From an uncultured Lachnospiraceae bacterium (GTDB taxonomy: Bacteria; Bacillota; Clostridia; Lachnospirales; Lachnospiraceae): a stretch of DNA of 64,000 bases. The position numbers and the translations under genes were made by a program. The notes beneath the pieces were generated by a model, which worked only from the letters and a program-made list of their open reading frames with translations, searched no databases and was not told where the DNA came from. Positions 7,983-16,857 of this stretch are shown piece by piece; the stretch's first letter is position 1, and every line of letters begins with the position of its first letter. The DNA lies in NCBI GenBank assembly GCA_910577955.1, contig CAJTNC010000011.1, positions 28,112 to 92,111 on the forward strand, in the 5' to 3' direction.

Positions 7983-10453
7983 AAGATTATATGATGATAG
8001 AGCCGACGGATGTAATGACCGGAGGCGGAAACCAGAGTCGTTTTCTCTATTATCAGCTCAAGATCAGTATGATGAGGGCAAAGCAAATTGATATTATTGT
8101 CTCTTTCCTCATGGAATCAGGAGTCAAATTGATTTTGGGCGATATAAAAGCGGCTTTGGATCGCGGGGCGAAAGTGAGGATACTGACCGGGAATTATCTC
8201 GGTATCACACAGCCGTCGGCACTTTACTTGATCAAGAAAGAATTGGGTGATCGCGTGGATCTGCGGTTTTATTATGATAAGGGAAGGTCTTTTCATCCGA
8301 AATCCTATATTTTTCATTACGACAATATGGAAGAGATATACATCGGTTCTTCCAACATATCAAAAAGCGCTTTGACATCGGGGATCGAGTGGAATTATCG
8401 TTTTAACAGTATAGCTGACCGTGAGAATTTTCAGTTGTTCTACCATACTTTTGAAGATTTGTTTTTCCATCATTCTATCATAGTGGATGAGGAGGAATTG
8501 CGCCGCTATTCTAAAAACTGGCATAAACCGGCGGTATCGAAAGATTTAGCCGGATATGATGCTTTTGAAGAAGAGAAACATACAAATATTGAAGCATTTT
8601 TTGAGCCGAGAGGCGCACAGATAGAGGCGTTGTATGCGTTGAAGAGCAGCAGGGCGGAGGGAGCGTCAAGGGGACTTGTTCAGGCGGCTACCGGTGTGGG
8701 AAAAACGTATCTTGCAGCCTTCGATTCGGCAGAATTTGCCAGAGTGTTGTTTGTGGCGCATCGGGAAGAGATATTGGAGCAGGCGGCTTTGTCATTTAAA
8801 AATGTGAGGCAATCGGACGATTACGGCTTTTTTTACGGAAAGAAAAAAGATATCAATAAATCTGTTATTTTCGCATCAGTTGCGACGCTGGGGAGGACGG
8901 AGTATTTAAAGGAGGAATTTTTCCCGGAGGATTACTTTGATTATATTGTCATCGATGAGTTCCATCACGCGGTAACGGAGCAGTACAGAAGGATCGCAAA
9001 CTATTTCAAGCCGCAGTTTATGTTGGGGCTCACGGCAACGCCGGAACGTATGGACGGGAAAAATATTTATGAAATTTGTGATTACAATGTACCCTATGAG
9101 ATATCACTGAAAGAGGCGATTAACAAAGGGATACTGGTGCCGTTTCACTATTACGGGATTTATGATGAGACGGATTACTCGGGGCTGCGTCTTGTAAAAG
9201 GCAGGTATGACGAGAGGAAGTTGACAGAAATTTACAGGGACAATGCCATAAGATACGATCTGATCTATAAGCATTACATGAAATACCGTTCTGAAAGAGC
9301 GTTGGGCTTTTGTTGCTCCAGACAGCATGCGGAAAAGATGGCGGAGGAATTTTGCGTCAGAGGGATTCCGTCAATCGCTGTGTACAGTGATGCGGACGGT
9401 GAGTTTTCGGAAGACAGGGATGTAGCAATTGAAAAGTTGAAAAAACGAGAGGTGAGAGTGATATTTTCAGTGGATATGTTTAATGAGGGATTGGACATCC
9501 CCTCACTTGATATGGTAATGTTTCTGCGGCCTACGGAATCTCCGGTTGTGTTTTTGCAGCAGCTTGGACGGGGGCTTCGAGCATACAGGGGAAAAGAATA
9601 CCTGAATGTTCTGGATTTTATCGGAAACTATGAAAGAGCAGGAAAAGCACCGCTTTTGCTTGCCGGCGGAAAGTTCTTTGGTGAGAGAAGAACGGACAGC
9701 TATCACGATATAGAGTATCCCGATGATTGTATTGTTGATTTTGATATCAGGCTGATCGATCTGTTTAGGGAATTGGATAAAAAATCGCTGACGATAAGGG
9801 AGCGTATCGGTCAGGAATATTATCGTGTGAAAGAATTGCTGGGGGGAAAGGTACCGTCCAGAATGGAACTGTTTACTTATATGGAGGACGAGGTATATCA
9901 GTATTGCATGAAACATACGAAGGAGAATCCGTTCAGACATTATCTGGATTATCTGTATGGCATGGGGGAACTGTCGGAGGAAGAAAAGGAATTATTTGGA
10001 GGAATCGGGAAAGATTTTCTGAGTTTAATTGAAACGACTGATATGACCAAAGTATATAAAATGCCCGTCCTGTATTCATTTTATCATAACGGTGATGTCT
10101 GTCTGGAAGTGACAGAGGAGGAAGTGCTTGCATGCTGGAAAGAATTTTTTGACAGAAATAAAAACTGGCAAGATTTTTCAGATGGGATCACCTATGAAGA
10201 ATATAAAAATATGTCCGATAAACAGCATCTGACAAAAGCAAAGACCATGCCGATCAGATTTTTAAAAGAGTCAGGTAAAGGCTTTTTTGTAGAGAAGGAA
10301 GGATACGCGCTGGCAGTCAGAGAGGACTTGAGGTCTGTTATAAAAAGCAATGCCTTCCGTGTCCATATGAAAGACATTCTGGAATACCGAACGATGGATT
10401 ATTATCGGAGACGGTATCACGAAAAATGCACTGACAATATAAGTATGATTTGA
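7952..10453 (+). CDS. PLD-nuclease-like / DEAD-DEAH helicase / DUF3427 fusion protein
   Basis: Large cytoplasmic protein, 833 residues, of the recognised type PLDc-like N terminus, superfamily 2 helicase, C-terminal DUF3427. The N-terminal region (about 20-180) contains a single HxK-type motif, HPKSYIFHYD, followed by IGSSNISKSAL. Helicase motifs: I ATGVGKT (about 246-252), II DEFHH, III TATPER, VI QQLGRGLR. Such proteins are found near restriction and defence genes, but no reaction is established. It overlaps the methyltransferase gene by 31 bp and is followed by a broken RNA 2'-phosphotransferase gene. Shorter than many relatives of about 950-1000 residues, with the reduction probably in the C-terminal domain. 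Confidence 0.87.
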   Translation: MAQFNSAERIEDYMMIEPTDVMTGGGNQSRFLYYQLKISMMRAKQIDIIVSFLMESGVKLILGDIKAALDRGAKVRILTGNYLGITQPSALYLIKKELGDRVDLRFYYDKGRSFHPKSYIFHYDNMEEIYIGSSNISKSALTSGIEWNYRFNSIADRENFQLFYHTFEDLFFHHSIIVDEEELRRYSKNWHKPAVSKDLAGYDAFEEEKHTNIEAFFEPRGAQIEALYALKSSRAEGASRGLVQAATGVGKTYLAAFDSAEFARVLFVAHREEILEQAALSFKNVRQSDDYGFFYGKKKDINKSVIFASVATLGRTEYLKEEFFPEDYFDYIVIDEFHHAVTEQYRRIANYFKPQFMLGLTATPERMDGKNIYEICDYNVPYEISLKEAINKGILVPFHYYGIYDETDYSGLRLVKGRYDERKLTEIYRDNAIRYDLIYKHYMKYRSERALGFCCSRQHAEKMAEEFCVRGIPSIAVYSDADGEFSEDRDVAIEKLKKREVRVIFSVDMFNEGLDIPSLDMVMFLRPTESPVVFLQQLGRGLRAYRGKEYLNVLDFIGNYERAGKAPLLLAGGKFFGERRTDSYHDIEYPDDCIVDFDIRLIDLFRELDKKSLTIRERIGQEYYRVKELLGGKVPSRMELFTYMEDEVYQYCMKHTKENPFRHYLDYLYGMGELSEEEKELFGGIGKDFLSLIETTDMTKVYKMPVLYSFYHNGDVCLEVTEEEVLACWKEFFDRNKNWQDFSDGITYEEYKNMSDKQHLTKAKTMPIRFLKESGKGFFVEKEGYALAVREDLRSVIKSNAFRVHMKDILEYRTMDYYRRRYHEKCTDNISMI

Positions 10454-10498
10454 GATGGAATATAAATATCAACATATCAGAAATGGGGAGACAAAACC

Positions 10499-10760
10499 AT
10501 GAGTCTGAAAAACACAAGCAAATATTTAAGCCTCATCCTGCGCCACAAGCCCGAGACCATAGGCATTATTCTCGATGAGCACGGCTGTGAAAGTTGGGAG
10601 GCGTCACGGGAAACCGGTTCTCTATACGATAAAGTCCGGTGAGATGTATGCGGACGGTTATCCATTCTTTTTATCAAAAAACGGCGTATGGCTGACCAAG
10701 GAAGTGCCGGCTAGATACTTAAAAAGACAGACGGATGCAGCAGAGGAGATTGAAAACTGA
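10499..10760 (+). pseudogene. kptA: Broken RNA 2'-phosphotransferase (KptA/Tpt1 family)
   Basis: The first 30 codons encode the family N terminus (KYLSLILRHKPETIGIILDE), which carries the first catalytic Arg-His. After the codons for EHGC the reading frame jumps: the sequence matching the family C terminus (VGRRHGKPVLYTIKSGEM, then NGVWLTKEVPARYL) continues in another frame, at about 10589-10760. Roughly 100 residues of the middle, including the LYHGT-type segment, are missing. The intact-start frame stops at 10642. A complete enzyme would transfer a 2'-phosphate from RNA to NAD+. One internal deletion with frameshift explains the arrangement; the gene cannot make active enzyme. Confidence 0.85.
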
Positions 10761-10823
10761 TAGGTATGGATGCGTAAATTTTGCACAAGCAAAGCGATAG
10801 AATCTGGGGTTTCGAAATTGCCT
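10761..10823 (+). repeat. Short degenerate copy (A) of the dispersed inverted-terminal repeat
   Basis: Begins TAGGTA and contains GATGCGTAAATTTTGCACAAG, also found in copy B at 21955-21973; it ends GTTTCGAAATTGCCT, a right terminus. The left arm and centre are deleted (63 bp against about 210 bp). Ends 31 nt before the start codon of the ferredoxin gene. Confidence 0.7.
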
Positions 10824-10854
10824 GAAGAAATTATATTCTAAAAGGAGGCAGATC

Positions 10855-11619
10855 ATGTCAGTTTATGAAATTACATTCAGTCCCACCGGGGGGACAAAAA
10901 AAGCAGCGGATATTTTCACGAAATCTTTCAGCCCGGAAAGCACATATGTTGACCTTGCCAGTCAAAAAACAGATTGTTCCGCCTATTCTTTTCAGTCGGA
11001 AGATATCTGCATCGTATCCGTTCCATCCTACGGCGGGCGGGTTCCCGATGTTGCCGTAAGAAGGCTTAAACAGATGAAAGGAGACGGAGCAAAGACGGTA
11101 TTGATCGTGGTATACGGCAACAGACACTATGACGATACCTTTGCGGAACTGCAGGATGTATTGGAGGAGGCAGGCTTTATATGTATCGCAGGAGTGGCTG
11201 CGATAGCCGAGCATTCGATCATGCGTCAGTTTGCGGCGAATCGTCCGAATGAGCGGGACGAAAAGGAACTGGCTGAGTTTGCGCGCCGTGTCCGCTTGGC
11301 GGTGGAGGAAGGGAACATATCTGGTGATTTGAAACTGCCCGGAAACCGCCCCTACCGTGAATACGGCGGCGTGCCGATGAAACCTCAGGCGGGAAAGGCC
11401 TGTGTGCGCTGCGGCTATTGTGTGGGAGAGTGTCCGGTAGGAGCTATTTCTGCCCTTGATCCGTCTCAGACCGATACCAAAACCTGCATTTCCTGTATGC
11501 GCTGCATAGCAGTCTGTCCGCAGAAAGCCAGAAGCGTCAGCAAAGCGCTGCTCACCGCAGGCAGCATGAAACTGAAAAAGGCATGCAGCGGCTATAAGGA
11601 GAATGAACTGTTTTTATGA
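10855..11619 (+). CDS. EFR1-type flavodoxin/ferredoxin fusion protein
   Basis: 254-residue cytoplasmic electron-transfer protein. The N-terminal part is flavodoxin-like (FSPTGGTKKAAD phosphate-binding loop, SVPSYGGRVP). The C-terminal part has two 4Fe-4S clusters, CVRCGYCVGECPVG (about residue 183) and CISCMRCIAVCPQ (about residue 212). The RBS AAAGGAGG is at 10840-10847. The partner enzyme is not evident. It follows repeat copy A and precedes the RpiR regulator by about 30 bp, possibly in one transcript. Confidence 0.9.
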   Translation: MSVYEITFSPTGGTKKAADIFTKSFSPESTYVDLASQKTDCSAYSFQSEDICIVSVPSYGGRVPDVAVRRLKQMKGDGAKTVLIVVYGNRHYDDTFAELQDVLEEAGFICIAGVAAIAEHSIMRQFAANRPNERDEKELAEFARRVRLAVEEGNISGDLKLPGNRPYREYGGVPMKPQAGKACVRCGYCVGECPVGAISALDPSQTDTKTCISCMRCIAVCPQKARSVSKALLTAGSMKLKKACSGYKENELFL

Positions 11620-11649
11620 GCAAATGATCCGTATCACAAGGAGATGTCT

Positions 11650-12522
11650 ATGCTGTTAGAAAAACTGGAGCAGGGAGCCAATTTCACCAATCATGAAAAG
11701 GATGTGGCGCGATACATATTGGATCATCCTGACAAAGCGCCCGGAATGTCTTCCGCAGAGCTTGCGGAGGCTTCCTTTACGAGCAAGGCGACGGTGGTAC
11801 GCCTTTGTAAAAAACTGGGACTTACGGGATATCAGGAATTCCGGTTGAAGCTGGTGGAGGAGATAGGGCAGAAAAACAGGCTTGCCAGAATGCTTGAGGG
11901 AGAGCCGATTCATGATAAGAGCACTTACACGGATATTATCAACACTCTGCCGGGGCTCTACGATAAGGCTGTGACTAATACCAGACTTTCTCTTGATAAA
12001 AACAGTATGAACCGGATACGCAACATGCTGCAGCGGGTAGAGTGCATCGACATTTACGGCGCCGGGATCAGTTATATTCTGGCACAGTCGGCAGCGTTCA
12101 AGTTTGCCACGCTGGGGGTGGAAAGTTCCGCCTACGAGAGCATCAACGGGCACTATCTGGCGGCGAGAAAAAACAGAAAGACGATTGCGTTCCTGATCAG
12201 TTTTACCGGTGCAAACCGGACGATGATCCGTACCGCCAGATATCTGCGCAAAGCTACAAACAATTACGTGGTGGGAATCATGGGGCCGCACAACGAAGTG
12301 ATCAGGAGGGAATGCCATGAGGTCGTGGAGATCCCTAATCGTGACTCTCTGGTAAGTCTGGATGTGATCACTTCTTTTTCGGCGGCAAACTATGTGATCG
12401 ATATATTGTTTTCCCTGCTGTTGTCAAAGTGCTACCACGAGCATGCAAAGTCTTCGCTAGAAATGCTGCAGCACATGGATCTGCTTTTGGACAGACAAAA
12501 TACCTGCGGGGAAGAAGTATGA
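11650..12522 (+). CDS. MurR/RpiR-family transcriptional regulator
   Basis: About 290 residues. N-terminal RpiR helix-turn-helix (FTNHEKDVARYILDHPD, FTSKATVVRLCKKLG), then a SIS sugar-phosphate-binding domain (IDIYGAGISYILAQ, FLISFTGANRTMIRTA). Start 11650 is preferred to the ATG at 11644 because AAGGAG at 11638-11643 leaves a normal 6-nt spacing. It lies directly upstream of the PTS/GH1 pair at 12733-16114 and most likely controls it in response to a sugar phosphate, in contrast to the antiterminator control of the first cassette. Confidence 0.9.
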   Translation: MLLEKLEQGANFTNHEKDVARYILDHPDKAPGMSSAELAEASFTSKATVVRLCKKLGLTGYQEFRLKLVEEIGQKNRLARMLEGEPIHDKSTYTDIINTLPGLYDKAVTNTRLSLDKNSMNRIRNMLQRVECIDIYGAGISYILAQSAAFKFATLGVESSAYESINGHYLAARKNRKTIAFLISFTGANRTMIRTARYLRKATNNYVVGIMGPHNEVIRRECHEVVEIPNRDSLVSLDVITSFSAANYVIDILFSLLLSKCYHEHAKSSLEMLQHMDLLLDRQNTCGEEV

Positions 12523-12555
12523 GCATGGAGAGACCGGATGAGAGATAGGATTTTG

Positions 12556-12586
12556 TACCGCTGTTACAGAAACAGCGGTATTTTTT
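12556..12586 (+). terminator. Rho-independent terminator of the RpiR gene
   Basis: Perfect 10-bp stem TACCGCTGTT / AACAGCGGTA with a 5-nt loop, followed by six T. Separates the regulator from the PTS operon. Confidence 0.88.
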
Positions 12587-12627
12587 CGCCCTTTTTTGGA
12601 ACGGCGGATCTATCGCATCGCAACATA

Positions 12628-12656
12628 TTGAGAGAAAAATACCGGCGTGATATAGT
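12628..12656 (+). promoter_or_regulatory. Predicted promoter of the second PTS/GH1 operon
   Basis: TTGAGA (12628-12633), 17-bp spacer, TATAGT (12651-12656), about 76 nt before the permease ATG. No ribonucleic antiterminator hairpin is seen between it and the gene, consistent with RpiR rather than BglG control. Confidence 0.6.
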
Positions 12657-12732
12657 TGCTTTAACAAAACAGGGACAGAGCGGAATGCATGCCGCCTGTA
12701 CACGGAAATCATAATAACAGGAGGGAAAACAG

Positions 12733-14655
12733 ATGGGAAAATATGGAGCGCTGGCAAAAGACATCGTGAAAAATGTCGGCGGCAAAGACAATGTTGTAGG
12801 ACTGGTCCACTGCATCACAAGGCTTCGATTTACCTTGAAAGATGAGGGAATTGCCAAGGATCAGGTGTTGAAGGACATGGAGGGCGTTGTGACCGTGATG
12901 AAGAGCGGCGGCCAGTATCAGGTGGTGATCGGAAATCATGTGCCGGAAGTGTTTGAGGATGTGATGCAGCTTCTCGATCTGAAGGCGGGAGCAGCGGAGA
13001 CGGATGAAAAGAAATCCGGGAAGCTTTTTGACAAAGCGATCGATATGGTATCCGGTATTTTTCAGCCGATCCTCGGCATTATGGCGGCGTGCGGTATGCT
13101 GAAAGGCTTAAATACGCTGTTTGTCACTCTGGGACTCTACGGTGCGGACTGCGGCGGCTATCTGATCATCAATGCGGCGGGGGATGCGCTGTTTACCTTT
13201 TTGCCGCTGTTTCTGGGATATACGGCGGCGCAGAAGTTTAAATTGAAACCGATGCTGGGGCTAGCCATCGGTGCGGCGATGTGCTATCCGGGCATACAGG
13301 CGGGAGCGTTGTCTGCGGGAACGGAGCCGTTATACTACCTGTTGGAGAACACCATGTTCCGCTCACCGGTGTATATCAACTTCTTCGGCATACCGGTGAT
13401 TTCGGTGGATTATACCGGAACGGTGATACCGGTGATCCTTGCGGTGTGGTTTGCCTCAAAATGTGAGAAATTTTTTAACAGATACATACCGGATCTGGTG
13501 AAGTTCTTCTTTGTGCCGATGCTGACGCTGCTTGTGACGATTCCGGTTTCCATGCTGTTTTTAGGACCTGTGGCAACCTTCGGCTCCACTTTGATTTCGG
13601 AGTTTACGCTGGCGGTCCGCGGTTTCAGCCCGACGTTGGCAGGGGCAGTCGTGGGACTGACTTGGCAGATCCTTGTGATCTTCGGTATGCACTGGGGTTT
13701 TATACCGGTCTATATCAACAATGTGCAGACCCTCGGATATGACAATGTGATGATGCCGTTTTTCGCCTGCACCTTTGCGACATCGGCAGTGGTACTGGCA
13801 ATGTTTTTCAAGACAAAGGATAAAAAGCTCAAGGAGATGGCTATCCCGAATTTTATCTCCGGTATCTTCGGTGTGACGGAGCCGGCAATATACGGTATTT
13901 TGCTGCCTAAGAAGAAACCTTTTATCATCAGCTGTATTGCGGGCGGTATCGGCGGCGCGTTTTACGGGTACTTTAACTTCAGAAAATTTATTCTGGGAGG
14001 AATGGGAATCTTTGAACTGCCCAATATGATGAATCCGGACGGCAGTATGGGAAATATACTGGTAGCTTTTGCGGGAATCGGAATTTCCATGGCAGCAGGA
14101 TTTTTACTGACAATGTTCTTTTATAAAGAGGATGGGGCGGAAAAAGCAGATAAGGGGAGTGCCGGTATAGTAGTACAGACAGATTCCGGCGCAAAAACAG
14201 CGATCGCAAGCCCCCTGACAGGAAAGACGATCAGGCTGGAAGATGTGGAGGACGAGGCATTTTCCTCCGGCATCCTCGGAAAAGGAATCGCCATTATGCC
14301 GGAGGAGGGCGTGTTGTATGCTCCGGCGGACGGTATTATTTCGGCCTTCTTCCCCACCGGTCACGCCATCGGGATGACAACGGATAACGGCGCTGAGCTG
14401 TTGATGCATGTGGGGATGGATACGGTACAGCTCAACGGAAAAGGTTTTACTCCCCTTGCGGCTGCAGGCGACAGAGTGAAAAAAGGACAGAAGCTTCTGG
14501 AGTTTGATATGGATCTGATCAAAGCGTCAGGATATTCGCTGGTTACGCCGGTGCTTGTGACAAATGCCGATGAGATCGGCGAAGTGTTCCGGACAGAGGC
14601 AGGAAAACAGATTCAGGCAGGCGACGGACTGATCGGTGTGGGCGCAAGTTTGTAA
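12733..14655 (+). CDS. PTS beta-glucoside EIIBCA permease
   Basis: Complete 640-residue membrane permease. Domain order is EIIB with the phospho-Cys in LVHCITRLRF (C27), EIIC with about ten membrane segments and the motif GVTEPAIYG, then EIIA with the phospho-His in LMHVGMDTVQLNG (about H559). It takes phosphate from HPr through EIIA and EIIB and phosphorylates the sugar during import. The gene for the matching phospho-glucosidase starts 31 bp downstream. Start supported by AGGAGGG 7-8 nt upstream. Paralogue of the permease at the window's left edge. Confidence 0.95.
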   Translation: MGKYGALAKDIVKNVGGKDNVVGLVHCITRLRFTLKDEGIAKDQVLKDMEGVVTVMKSGGQYQVVIGNHVPEVFEDVMQLLDLKAGAAETDEKKSGKLFDKAIDMVSGIFQPILGIMAACGMLKGLNTLFVTLGLYGADCGGYLIINAAGDALFTFLPLFLGYTAAQKFKLKPMLGLAIGAAMCYPGIQAGALSAGTEPLYYLLENTMFRSPVYINFFGIPVISVDYTGTVIPVILAVWFASKCEKFFNRYIPDLVKFFFVPMLTLLVTIPVSMLFLGPVATFGSTLISEFTLAVRGFSPTLAGAVVGLTWQILVIFGMHWGFIPVYINNVQTLGYDNVMMPFFACTFATSAVVLAMFFKTKDKKLKEMAIPNFISGIFGVTEPAIYGILLPKKKPFIISCIAGGIGGAFYGYFNFRKFILGGMGIFELPNMMNPDGSMGNILVAFAGIGISMAAGFLLTMFFYKEDGAEKADKGSAGIVVQTDSGAKTAIASPLTGKTIRLEDVEDEAFSSGILGKGIAIMPEEGVLYAPADGIISAFFPTGHAIGMTTDNGAELLMHVGMDTVQLNGKGFTPLAAAGDRVKKGQKLLEFDMDLIKASGYSLVTPVLVTNADEIGEVFRTEAGKQIQAGDGLIGVGASL

Positions 14656-14686
14656 ACGCAGTATGGGGGGGAAAGGATAGAAGATC

Positions 14687-16114
14687 ATGCGGAGAGATTT
14701 TTTGTGGGGCGGCGCTACGGCGGCGAACCAGTGTGAAGGCGGTTTTCAGGAAGGCGGACGGGGCATGGCGATCGTGGATGTCATTCCCCACGGCGTATAT
14801 CGCACGCCGGTCATGAACGGAACTATGGATTACAGGGATCTGCCGGAGGATACCCATTATCCGGGCAGAGAAGCCATAGATATGTATGGACATTATAAAG
14901 AGGACATTGCGCTGTTTGCGGAGATGGGATTTCAGTGTTACCGGTTTTCTTTTTCCTGGTCCAGACTCTTTCCGACAGGGGAGGAGACAGAGCCGAATCG
15001 GGAGGGGCTGCAGTTTTATGATGATGTGGTGAACGAGCTTTTGCGCTATGGGATCGAGCCGGTGGTGACGCTCTGCCATTTCGATGCACCGCTTTTTCTT
15101 GTGGAGAAATACGGTTCGTGGAAAAGCCGGAAGATGATAGACAGATTTTTGAAATACTGTGATGCGGTGTTCCGGCATTTTAAGGGAAGAGTTCGGTACT
15201 GGATCACTTTTAACGAGATCAATATGCTGATGCATCTGCCCTTTATGGGGGCGGGGATCCTTCTGAAAGAAGGGGAAGATGAACTGCAGGTGAAATATCA
15301 GGCGGCGCACCACGAACTGGTGGCATCGGCGCTGGCGGTGAAGCTGGCGCGGGAGATCAGCCCGGAATTTCAGATCGGCTGTATGCTGGCGGCGGGCAGC
15401 GTATATCCCTACAGTTGTAATCCGGCGGATGTCTGGGAGAGCATGAAAAAAGACAGGGAGAACTACTTTTTCATCGATGTGCAGGCAAGGGGGGAATATC
15501 CCGCGTATGCGAAGAAATTTCTGGAAAGACAGGGTATAGAACTTGAGATGGCGGTTGAAGATACGGAGATTTTAAAGGAAAACACGGTGGATTTTATCTC
15601 TCTGTCTTACTATAACAGCCGATGCGTACGATCAGACGGCAAAGGGGAGGCGTCCGGCGGAAATGTCTTCGCCTCGGCAAAAAATCCTTATCTGGAATGC
15701 AGCCAGTGGGGCTGGCCCATCGATCCGATGGGATTCCGCATTACTTTGAACGCGCTGTATGACCGCTATCAAAAACCTCTGTTTGTGGTGGAAAACGGGC
15801 TGGGCGCAGTGGATTCGGTAAAAGAGGATGGGAGTATTGACGACGGTTACCGAATCGATTATTTAAGTTCCCATATCCGGGCAATGATGGAGGCGGCGGA
15901 TGAGGACGGCGTGGATATCATGGGCTACACGCCCTGGGGCTGCATCGATCTGGTCAGCGCAACGACGGGGGAGATGTCCAAGCGCTATGGGCTTATCTAT
16001 GTGGATAAGGACGATGCCGGCAAAGGGACTTTAAACCGCGTGCGAAAAAACTCTTTTTACTGGTATAAGGAAGTCATCGCCTCGAACGGGGAGAGGCTTT
16101 GCGCAGTGTTTTAG
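14687..16114 (+). CDS. 6-phospho-beta-glucosidase, glycoside hydrolase family 1
   Basis: 475-residue cytoplasmic GH1 enzyme, paired with the PTS permease just upstream. N-terminal signature FLWGGATAANQCEGGF, acid/base Glu in TFNEINML (about residue 177), nucleophile Glu in VVENGLG (about residue 369). The motifs follow the canonical phospho-glucosidase form more closely than the copy at 1436-2848. Second gene of the RpiR-linked operon. No terminator is seen before the convergent ABC permease. Confidence 0.94.
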   Translation: MRRDFLWGGATAANQCEGGFQEGGRGMAIVDVIPHGVYRTPVMNGTMDYRDLPEDTHYPGREAIDMYGHYKEDIALFAEMGFQCYRFSFSWSRLFPTGEETEPNREGLQFYDDVVNELLRYGIEPVVTLCHFDAPLFLVEKYGSWKSRKMIDRFLKYCDAVFRHFKGRVRYWITFNEINMLMHLPFMGAGILLKEGEDELQVKYQAAHHELVASALAVKLAREISPEFQIGCMLAAGSVYPYSCNPADVWESMKKDRENYFFIDVQARGEYPAYAKKFLERQGIELEMAVEDTEILKENTVDFISLSYYNSRCVRSDGKGEASGGNVFASAKNPYLECSQWGWPIDPMGFRITLNALYDRYQKPLFVVENGLGAVDSVKEDGSIDDGYRIDYLSSHIRAMMEAADEDGVDIMGYTPWGCIDLVSATTGEMSKRYGLIYVDKDDAGKGTLNRVRKNSFYWYKEVIASNGERLCAVF

Positions 16115-16137
16115 CAGGTATCTATCAGCGGTTTTGG

Positions 16138-16857
16138 CTATTTATCAATTTTTCGCAGCAGAATATTACACATAACGGCAGCTAAAACAAAAAACAGTAA
16201 CAGAAGGAAAAGGCTTTCATACTTAAAACTGCTTTCTGTCATAAGTTTATATCCCCATGCGGCCGGAAACAGTTTTCCTATTGTCTCAAACGCTTTTGGA
16301 AGTAGTTCAAGGGGAAACATAATTCCGGCCAGCATGATAGACGGTAAAAAAACAAGGATAGAAATCATGGAAGTTTTTGCCTGATCTTTTACTGCCAGAC
16401 CGATTACGCTGGCAATATTGAGTGATACCGCAATAAAAATCGCAAGGCTGATGAAGTACATATCCGGGTTTTTCGGTGTCTCAGCATGGAAAACAAGGGG
16501 TGCGGCAATATATAAAATAATGCTCATAATGAACAAATGAATATACGCGGAAATATTGGTCAAGAAAAGACCGAGGTATAACGGAACACCATTTGCTTTA
16601 TAAACCTTTTTTATATCGCTGCTGTAAATTTCAACGAGAGAGGGAGGCAGACCGATCAACGCTCCCATTGTCACGCCAAATACAGTCATTGACTGAATAA
16701 GCGTATATCTCGCTTCCGGCATAACGGATGTGAATATACCGCCCATGACTGCGAAAAATAAAAGCGGCACGATATAGCAGGTTATAAGTAATGTTTTACT
16801 CCTTATATCTAATTTCCATTGTAAAGAAACTCCATACAGAAATGCTCCCATTGTCAC
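16138..16857 (-). CDS. ABC-2 type transporter permease
   Basis: 239-residue membrane protein with about six hydrophobic segments, last gene of a MerR-ATPase-permease operon. Its start overlaps the ATPase stop by 4 nt. Family resemblance is to drug or peptide exporter permeases; the segment LVFLPSIMLAGIMFPLELLP is characteristic of ABC-2 membrane proteins. Substrate not deducible. Confidence 0.85.
   Translation of the reverse strand: MTMGAFLYGVSLQWKLDIRSKTLLITCYIVPLLFFAVMGGIFTSVMPEARYTLIQSMTVFGVTMGALIGLPPSLVEIYSSDIKKVYKANGVPLYLGLFLTNISAYIHLFIMSIILYIAAPLVFHAETPKNPDMYFISLAIFIAVSLNIASVIGLAVKDQAKTSMISILVFLPSIMLAGIMFPLELLPKAFETIGKLFPAAWGYKLMTESSFKYESLFLLLLFFVLAAVMCNILLRKIDK

Noticed and set aside
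12523..12732. Ribonucleic antiterminator (BglG target) ahead of the second PTS operon
   Set aside because: The hairpin there ends the RpiR gene and lies before the promoter at 12628-12656; no alternative overlapping hairpin is seen.
14543..15313. 256-codon minus-strand open frame
   Set aside because: Antisense to the PTS permease and GH1 gene junction; no support.
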